This document shows, one piece after another, positions 58,501-64,000 of a DNA stretch of 64,000 nucleotides. The stretch comes from Heliocidaris tuberculata. Taxonomy: Eukaryota > Echinodermata > Echinoidea > Camarodonta > Echinometridae. The stretch spans positions 36,640,951 to 36,704,950 of the forward strand of contig CM046842.1 in assembly GCA_025618425.1 (NCBI GenBank). Direction: 5' to 3'. Both the position numbers and the translations under genes were made by a program. Position 1 is the first letter of the stretch, and each line of letters starts with the position of its first letter. Under the pieces are notes generated by a model that saw only the letters and a list, made by a program, of their open reading frames with translations, was not told the DNA's origin and ran no database searches.

Positions 58501-58941
58501 CCAAACTACTGGAGTCACTTGAAACTTTTGAGACCTAAAACCTAAAAGCGTCTCTACATCATACTGAATTTTATTAGAAATTACAATATCCTGGCTTTGA
58601 GTACCACCAAGCTTATCCAATGAATTATAAGCGTTACTCTGTGGACCCGGGTTGGGATGTACATCCCCACATAGAATCAACTTAACATGGAATGTAGCAG
58701 TACAGGAACTGGTCTGATTATATAATACCTTCCTTCCAACATACTTTACATGAGCACTTGTGAATGAAGGTGTGTCAAACAGTACAGAACATGTTACTCC
58801 TGTACCTTCTAGCACACCCCCACTCAAAAGTGAACACAACAATAGAATGGCAAGGGGGATGCCCTGAGAGGCCATTGTCACACAAAGCTTAATCAGGTGT
58901 GTTGTTCGTAAATAACACCAAAAGAATGGTTTCAATCTCAC
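55531..58941 (-). CDS. LINE polyprotein: signal/2A-like leader, APE endonuclease, reverse transcriptase (CR1 clade)
   Basis: A 1136-codon frame with no stop or frameshift. A second Met (residue 23, 58873-58875) starts a signal-peptide-like MASQGIPLAILLLCSLL and is a likely true start. A 2A-like GDVHPNPGP lies at residues 92-100 (58642-58668), followed by a basic stretch (159-173) resembling a nuclear localisation signal. The APE endonuclease spans ~188-412, with N194, E221, Y302, D340/N342 (VGDFN), D381 and D404-H405 (SDH). The reverse transcriptase spans ~640-930, with LDFSCAFD (769-776) and FYADD (858-862, 56356-56370). The C-terminal region has HWLPIKSRI and YGERSFTHSAALLWNKLP. One conserved residue looks changed: YRPI[AS] reads YHPIA (698-702), consistent with a CpG transition. 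The frame encodes no separate ORF1 nucleic-acid chaperone. Confidence 0.93.
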   Translation of the reverse strand: MRLKPFFWCYLRTTHLIKLCVTMASQGIPLAILLLCSLLSGGVLEGTGVTCSVLFDTPSFTSAHVKYVGRKVLYNQTSSCTATFHVKLILCGDVHPNPGPQSNAYNSLDKLGGTQSQDIVISNKIQYDVETLLGFRSQKFQVTPVVWLTLRNLGICRGRTKRGRKGGRCRRRRLQEKSSSPEHNNSLIRLSLWNARSLNNKTHMLSDFIIGDNIDIAAVTETWLIGDDRDNYSIAQLTSVLKDHNWLHKPRMHRVGGGVGICIRKSLRVKVYDNISNFSSFEHLDILVTSHYQVPTRLIVIYRPQRTARGDSTERLFLREFSTFMEQLISSPHQLLIVGDFNYHVNSVTDNNSRNFLSVLSAFNLQQHVSFPTHRAGHTLDLIITRATDSFVTDLSSTSYLPSDHVAISCSLDIRKPPPLKLEIKTRKIYSIDIEAFSSDILKSDLYSSPSPDLNERVGQFNKTLSLLLDKHAPEVTRTVRYRPDTPWFTDELRELKQKLCALERKAFSRCGLEIDRQIYVKASHHYNNQLTSAKRVYHRNQLKNCSPRDLFRKVDHLLRPQLKTLPNNISFDISLPQRFLRYFAEKVRSITDELQSSAADNSRKFPEKLATSSFSKFKSVSEDEVAKFITTSSSTTCELDPVPTSFLKKFREELLSFMTQVINDSFMTGSFPEGFKHANVIPRLKGSATDVEDLKSYHPIANLRYFGKLLERIASFQLQQYLNTFSLYAKSQSGYRSFHSVETALLRVTDDILLSLDKGEEVILVLLDFSCAFDTIKHDILLKRLRLRFGISGQALAWIESYLFRRTHTVIIGNERSSTEIIPQGVPQGSVLGPILFTLYTSPLEDIIDTHKIHKMFYADDTQLYISFKRTDNINVTSQISECVQSIKEWSRVNGLKLNDTKTEFLHLSSRHRSSNLISTLNINGTIVHATRTCRNLGAIFDDKFTFENFVSQKCRSASFGLYKIGKIRNFLDKPTTERLIHAFVMCHFDFCNSLLSGLPSSQIQRLQLLQNSAARLVTRTKKHESITPVLRDLHWLPIKSRIQFKILMLTYQCLHQLAPTYLSEVLTPYKPDRMLRSSSKSLLCVPQIMTKSYGERSFTHSAALLWNKLPEYLKSINSYENFINSLKTYLFTTL

Positions 58942-59734
58942 TTACAGCTACACAGTGATATACATGGTTACTCAAACATAATGAACATGGTTAATTGCAC
59001 ATACATACTAGACCCTGTGCAGAAATGACTACACAGAGTGTAATGGTACTTTAATGCTTACCACAGTCAGAAATAAGATACTTATTTTCTAACAAATGCC
59101 AAAAAATATATCTGCAAAAACTTGCCCAGTCTGATCAGAACAATAAACCAAGAAACATGATGTAAAATATAAGCAAGAAATGAACCCAGTGCAAAGAAAT
59201 AAGGAAACTAGTGGAGCAGCTGTAACGCGCACCCGGGGGGGGCACTCGAATTATATTTTGACAGGGGTGTGCCTCATGAATCCCCGAAAAGGGGGTCTAA
59301 GGAACTGACTTCAAGGTGTAAAATACGGGGTCTTGGGAACTATGATCTATTGGGCAGAGTGAAAAACAGGGTCTAGGGAACTACAAAACTAACCGGGGGC
59401 CGCGTCGGGGGCCGCGCCCGCGCCGTGTAGCGCTAGTAGCTAGCTAGCTGGAGCAGTTTTCAAGGCTCGCGCGACGAAAGGGCCTAGGGCGCGAGACCAG
59501 GTCGAGTGACCACTGCCTCCGCCACGCTCCCGGCCGCATGCGAACGGATATGTTTCATAACGGGGGTCTTCAGAGCGGGGCTGAGCGGCTCCTGAGCGGA
59601 ACTGAGTATCTAGAGAACGGAAATCGGGGTCTGAAAAAGGGGGTCATCAAAGCGGCACGTCCCCGTACCACCAATATACGTGAGTGCCCCCCCCCCCCCC
59701 CCCCCGGGCGCGCACCACCAGCCTCCTGTAGAGC
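58942..59734 (-). other. 5' leader of the LINE, interrupted by a MITE
   Basis: About 310 bp of LINE leader remain outside the MITE; no additional ORF1 is visible. The MITE insertion lies between the LINE 5' end and its ORF and could affect promoter function. Confidence 0.6.
59232..59708 (+). mobile_element. G-tract TIR MITE, copy 2 (complete)
   Basis: Starts CCCGGGGGGGGCACTCGAAT and ends GAGTGC-C22-GGG, a clear inverted terminus. CGCGCA is duplicated on both sides (59226-59231, 59709-59714). Internal sequence is nearly identical to copy 1 at 49363 (for example ATATGTTTCATAACGGGGGT). It sits in the LINE 5' leader. Confidence 0.88.
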
Positions 59735-59738
59735 ATAA

Positions 59739-62038
59739 AGAGAGAGAGAAAGATAATAAGAGTAGTCAAATCTTAGCTGATAAACACATGTGCCATCTTA
59801 TACTTTATACATTAAAAGGGATAAAGAGAGAGAGAGAGAGAAAGATAATAAGAGTAGTTAATTCTTAGCTGATAAACACATGTGCCGTCTTATACTTTAT
59901 ACATTAAAAGGGATAAAGAGAGAGAGAGAGAGAAAGATAATAAGAGTAGTTAAGTCTTAGCTGATAAACACATGTGCCATCTTATACTTTATACATTAAA
60001 AGGGATAAAGAGAGAGAGAAAGATAATAAGAGTAGTTAAGTCTTAGCTGATAAACCCAATTGCCATCTTATACTTTATACATTAAAAGGGATAAAGAGAG
60101 AGAGAGAGAGAAAGATAATAAGAGTAGTTAAGTCTTAGCTGATAAACACATGTGCCATCTTATACTTTATACATTAAAAGGGATAAAGAGAGAGAGAGAG
60201 AGAAAGATAATAAGAGTAGTTAAGTCTTAGCTGATAAACACATGTGCAATCTTATACTTTATACATTAAAAGGGATAAAGAGAGAGAGAAAGATAATAAG
60301 AGTAGTTAAGTCTTAGCTGATAAACCCAATTGCCATCTTATACTTTATACATTAAAAGGGATAAAGAGAGAGAGAGAGAGAAAGATAATAAGAGTAGTTA
60401 AGTCTTAGCTGATAAACACATGTGCAATCTTATACTTTATACATTAAAAGGGATAAAGAGAGAGAGAAAGATAATAAGAGTAGTTAAGTCTTAGCTGATA
60501 AACACATGTGCCATCTTATACTTTATACATTAAAAGGGATAAAGAGAGAGAGAAAGATAATAAGAGTAGTCAAGTCTTAGCTGATATGTGCCATCTTATA
60601 TTTAAAACATTTAAAAGGATAAAGAGAGAGAGAGAGAGAGAGAGAGAAAGATAATAAAAAGTAGGCAAGTCTTAGCGGATAAACACATGTGCCGGCTTTT
60701 ACTTTATACATTAAAAGGGATAAAGAGAGAGAGAAAGATAATAAGAGTAGTTAATTCTTAGCTGATAAACCCAATTGCCATCTTATACTTTATACATTAA
60801 AAGGGATAAAGAGAGAGAGAGAGAGAGAAAGATAATAAGAGTAGTTAAGTCTTAGCTGATAAACACATGTGCCATCTTATACTTTATACATTAAAAGGGA
60901 TAAAGAGAGAGAGAAAGATAATAAGAGTAGTCAAGTCTTAGCTGATATGTGCCATCTTATATTTAAAACATTTAAAAGGATAAAGAGAGAGAGAGAGAGA
61001 GAGAGAGAAAGATAATAAAAAGTAGGCAAGTCTTAGCGGATAAACACATGTGCCGGCTTTTACTTTATACATTAAAAGGGATAAAGAGAGAGAGAAAGAT
61101 AATAAGAGTAGTCAAATCTTAGCTGATAAACACATGTGCTCTCTTATACTTTATACATTTAAAGGGATAAAGAGAGAGAGAAAGATAATAAGAGTAGTCA
61201 AGTCTTAGCTGATATGTGCCATCTTATATTTAAAACATTTAAAAGGATAAAGAGAGAGAGAGAGAGAGAGAGAGAAAGATAATAAAAAGTAGGCAAGTCT
61301 TAGCGGATAAACACATGTGCCGGCTTTTACTTTATACATTAAAAGGGATAAAGAGAGAGAGAAAGATAATAAGAGTAGTTAATTCTTAGCTGATAAACCC
61401 AATTGCCATCTTATACTTTATACATTAAAAGGGATAAAGAGAGAGAGAGAGAGAGAGAGAAAGATAATAAGAGTAGTTAAGTCTTAGCTGATAAACACAT
61501 GTGCCATCTTATACTTTATACATTAAAAGGGATAAAGAGAGAGAGAAAGATAATAAGAGTAGTCAAGTCTTAGCTGATATGTGCCATCTTATATTTAAAA
61601 CATTTAAAAGGATAAAGAGAGAGAGAGAGAGAGAGAGAGAAAGATAATAAAAAGTAGGCAAGTCTTAGCGGATAAACACATGTGCCGGCTTTTACTTTAT
61701 ACATTAAAAGGGATAAAGAGAGAGAGAAAGATAATAAGAGTAGTCAAATCTTAGCTGATAAACACATGTGCTCTCTTATACTTTATACATTTAAAGGGAT
61801 AAAGAGAGAGAGAGAAAGATAATAAGAGTAGTCAAGTCTTAGCGGATAAACACATGTGCTCTCTTATACTTTATACATTTAAAGGGATAAAGAGAGAGAG
61901 AGAGAGAGAGAGAGAAAATAAGAGTAGTCAAGTCTTAGCTGATAAACACATGTGCCGGCTTTTACTTTATACATTAAAAGGGATAAAGAGAGAGAGAGAA
62001 AGATAATAAGAGTAGTTAATTCTTAGCTGATAAACACA
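59739..62038. repeat. Satellite array B, with higher-order structure
   Basis: About two dozen units of the same satellite as array A. A divergent block (GATATGTGCCATCTTATATT, AAAACATTTAAAAGGATAAA, AAAAGTAGGCAAGTCTTAGC GG, GTGCCGGCTTTTACTT) recurs at about 60583, 60943, 61212 and 61576, showing multi-unit (roughly 270-365 bp) duplication. Confidence 0.92.
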
Positions 62039-62548
62039 CTGGTACTTCCACACATTACTTATGGGATCGTAGCTTGGGGCAACTCTGCAAAGGCACATTT
62101 AGAGCGTATACTTTTACTCCAGAAAAAAGCATTAAGGGTCATATGTAATACCAGTTTTCGCTCTCACACGAATACTCTCTTCTATCAACACAAAATCCTC
62201 AAAATTACAGAATTACACCACCTACAGTTAGGCTTGTTTATGCACAAGTTGAAGTCGCACGAACTTCCACATGTTTTTTACTCTATGTTTACATCCAACA
62301 ATAATCATCACTCTTACCCTACCAGACAGGCTAGCCACTATCACCTGCCGCGAACAAGAACCCTCTTTGCCAATAAAACTTTCACAACAACCGGACCTAA
62401 ACTTTGGAATTCCCTTCCCCAAAACATTATTGAAACTCCTAATAATCATACGTTTAAAAGAAAATTAAAACAGCATCTCTTACTAACATACAAGGAAAAG
62501 CCAACCCTCCAAAAATATCCCGGATACAAGCCACACGCGGAAGATTGA
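62039..62548 (+). pseudogene. C-terminal fragment of a LINE reverse transcriptase protein
   Basis: 169 codons ending at TGA 62546-62548, open from the truncation point: LVLPHITYGIVAWGNSAKAH, RILLLQKKALRVI, then TTTGPKLWNSLPQNI and TFKRKLKQHLL. The YGIxxWGN, LQKKAxRxI and KLWNSLP motifs are characteristic of the region after the RT domain in non-LTR elements. There is no start codon context and no RT core. It belongs to a different family from the LINE at 55531. Confidence 0.82.
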
Positions 62549-63088
62549 TCCTGATCTCCCTCCTTGTTTGTTTTATGTTTTTTAATTTTATTTTTTTGTT
62601 TTTTATGATTTATTCCCCTTTTTCTCACTCCCTTTCCTGATTTCATCTCTTTTCCTCTATCAACCTGTCCCTCCCCTTCTGCTTCTTCATCTAGGTGAGC
62701 CTTTGTGTTTTTATTATTTAAGTTAGTTACTTAACGTATACTATGTGTAAAAAAACAAACAAATACTAAAAACAAAACAAAAAACAACGATGAGATTTCT
62801 GAGTCATGTACATAATTATAATGTTTTTTAATTGGGAACATGCTATTTACAAGCTCCGCTTCTCTGCTAGTTCCCTTTCGTTACCTTTTCGATTATTATT
62901 ATCAAGAAACAATTGAAATGTGTGTAAACCTCTCTCTGTTATAACATTTATTTTAGAAAACAATATGTAAAACCAAGTCCATATGCGTTATGTTTGAATG
63001 ATGAGTTTCTTCTACAATGTAAATACTTTATATGATTTATGAACTGGTATCGAAAAATAAATGAATCTTGAATCTTGAATCTTGAATC
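62039..63088 (+). mobile_element. 5'-truncated LINE fragment of a second family
   Basis: It starts abruptly inside coding sequence and ends in a (TTGAATC)n tail (63065-63088) after AATAAATGA, the usual look of a Jockey/CR1-group 3' end. It is embedded in the satellite, which resumes with ATGTGCTCTC at 63089. No long target duplication is visible. Confidence 0.8.
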
Positions 63089-63545
63089 ATGTGCTCTCTT
63101 ATACTTTATACATTTAAAGGGATAAAGAGAGAGAGAGAAAGATAATAAGAGTAGTCAAATCTTAGCTGATAAACACATGTGCCATCTTATACTTAATACA
63201 TTAAAAGGGATAAAGAGAGAGAGAGAGAGAGAGAAAATAAGAGTAGTCAAGTCTTAGCTGATAAACACATGTGCCGTCTTATATTTTATACATGTACATT
63301 TAAAAGGATAAAGAGAGAGAGAGAGAGAGAGAAAGATAATAAGAGTAGTCAAGTCTTAGCTGGTGTACACATATGCCATCTTATACTTTAAACATTTGCA
63401 GGGATAAAGAGAGAGAGAGAGAGAGAGAAAGATAATAAGAGTAGTCAAGTCTTAGCTGATAAACACATGTGCTGTCTTATACTTTATACATTAAAAGGGA
63501 GAAAGCGAAAGAGAGAGGGAGAGAGAGAGAGAGAGAGAGATAGAG
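63089..63545. repeat. Satellite array C (end of the array)
   Basis: About five more units of the same satellite, increasingly diverged, fading into (GA)n at about 63500-63545. Confidence 0.88.
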
Positions 63546-63682
63546 ACAAACAGAGCTTGGGGGATGGGAGGGGGCAGTTCAGTTCTTCAGCATTGAAATT
63601 CATATCATGCCATGTATATCTACATGTAATAATGCATCTGCTACCTGATACAGTTATACTTTGAAGATTTGAAGAGATAAAT

Positions 63683-63722
<40 letters not shown>

Positions 63723-64000
63723 GAGATAGAGACAGAGAGCTGGTGGGGGGGGGGGCATATGAGTTCAGTATGGATGTTGAAATTCATGAATGCCAAGAGC
63801 CAAGTCTAAGCTGATAATACTAATCTGTTGCATATACTTTGAATATATTAACCTGTTGACTACTGAATTCTTTAGTAGTCAGTGATTGCTGACTAATGAG
63901 GAATGGTTATCACTATCATCACCTAGATGGGTGGATTAATTGCCTGGTGATATTTACAGTGATAACAAGGTCTGTTGAATTAGCCTTTTCCTCTGCATGC
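63546..64000. other. Flank of satellite; GA tracts, no gene
   Basis: Contains (GA)n at 63683-63718, a G10 near 63746 and TTAACCTGTTGACTACTGAA at 63848, which resembles one end of the short TTAA MITE at 44952. Nothing coding is supported. Confidence 0.5.

Larger units (their letters stand above)
55421..59734 (-). mobile_element. Near-complete CR1-like non-LTR retrotransposon (LINE)
   Basis: Inserted into the satellite. The 3' end (left) is TATATAAAAATGTTTGATTA with no long poly-A. The 5' end (right) reaches GCTCTACAGGAGGCTGGTG. ATAA flanks both sides (55417-55420, 59735-59738) as a possible short target duplication. Once the 477-bp MITE and its 6-bp duplication are removed from the 5' leader, the element is about 3.83 kb with one long ORF. 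Confidence 0.85.

Noticed and set aside
59739..62038. CRISPR-like regular repeats
   Set aside because: Units are contiguous satellite monomers with GA spacers of the same composition, in an animal genome; there are no unique spacers or cas genes.

Overview
The window is a gene-poor, repeat-saturated stretch of animal nuclear DNA, most likely from an echinoderm and probably a sea urchin. The reasons are spliced metazoan genes with GT-AG introns, a CR1-type LINE with a secretory-signal plus 2A-like N-terminus (a type described in sea urchins), tRNA-derived SINEs, many short hairpin MITEs, (TACATG)n runs and GA microsatellites. The species call is an inference from repeat style. I see no bacterial genes, rRNA, free-standing tRNA genes or CRISPR.

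Two host genes are supported, both on the + strand and both incomplete. (1) Positions 2962-5994 hold the last four coding exons of a secreted frizzled-related protein of the sFRP3/4 (FrzB) type. They encode the C-terminal netrin-like (NTR) domain and a basic tail, and splice phases match at every junction. The frizzled cysteine-rich domain must lie upstream of the window. (2) From 14108 a gene for an N-terminally acylated (MGC start), adenylate-kinase-like P-loop protein begins. Exon 1 is 14108-14246 and exon 2 is 16985-17145. Its later exons were not found and are probably beyond the window or inside very long introns.

The rest is mobile and tandem DNA. A ~415-bp TTAA-flanked, piggyBac-like MITE occurs at least seven times intact and three times partially. 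Its TTAA target duplication can be verified inside the window, because an unoccupied copy of one insertion site is present. Other elements include two long foldback MITEs (7959-8538, 43149-43643), a 1.16-kb TIR element carrying six copies of one 15-mer (46362-47524), a G-tract TIR MITE with 6-bp target duplications in two copies (49363-49878, 59232-59708), three SINE families, and a C/G-terminated element containing four 147-bp tandem units (51492-52374).

The right end (about 53.96-63.5 kb) is a satellite of ~85-107-bp units. It is split by a nearly complete CR1-like LINE on the - strand (55421-59734, intact 1136-codon ORF) and by a 5'-truncated LINE on the + strand (62039-63088). The LINE itself carries a MITE in its 5' leader. 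The order of events is therefore readable: satellite first, LINE second, MITE third. The most unusual host-gene feature is a minisatellite immediately after adenylate-kinase-like exon 2, built from repeated copies of the exon's own 3' end plus its splice donor.
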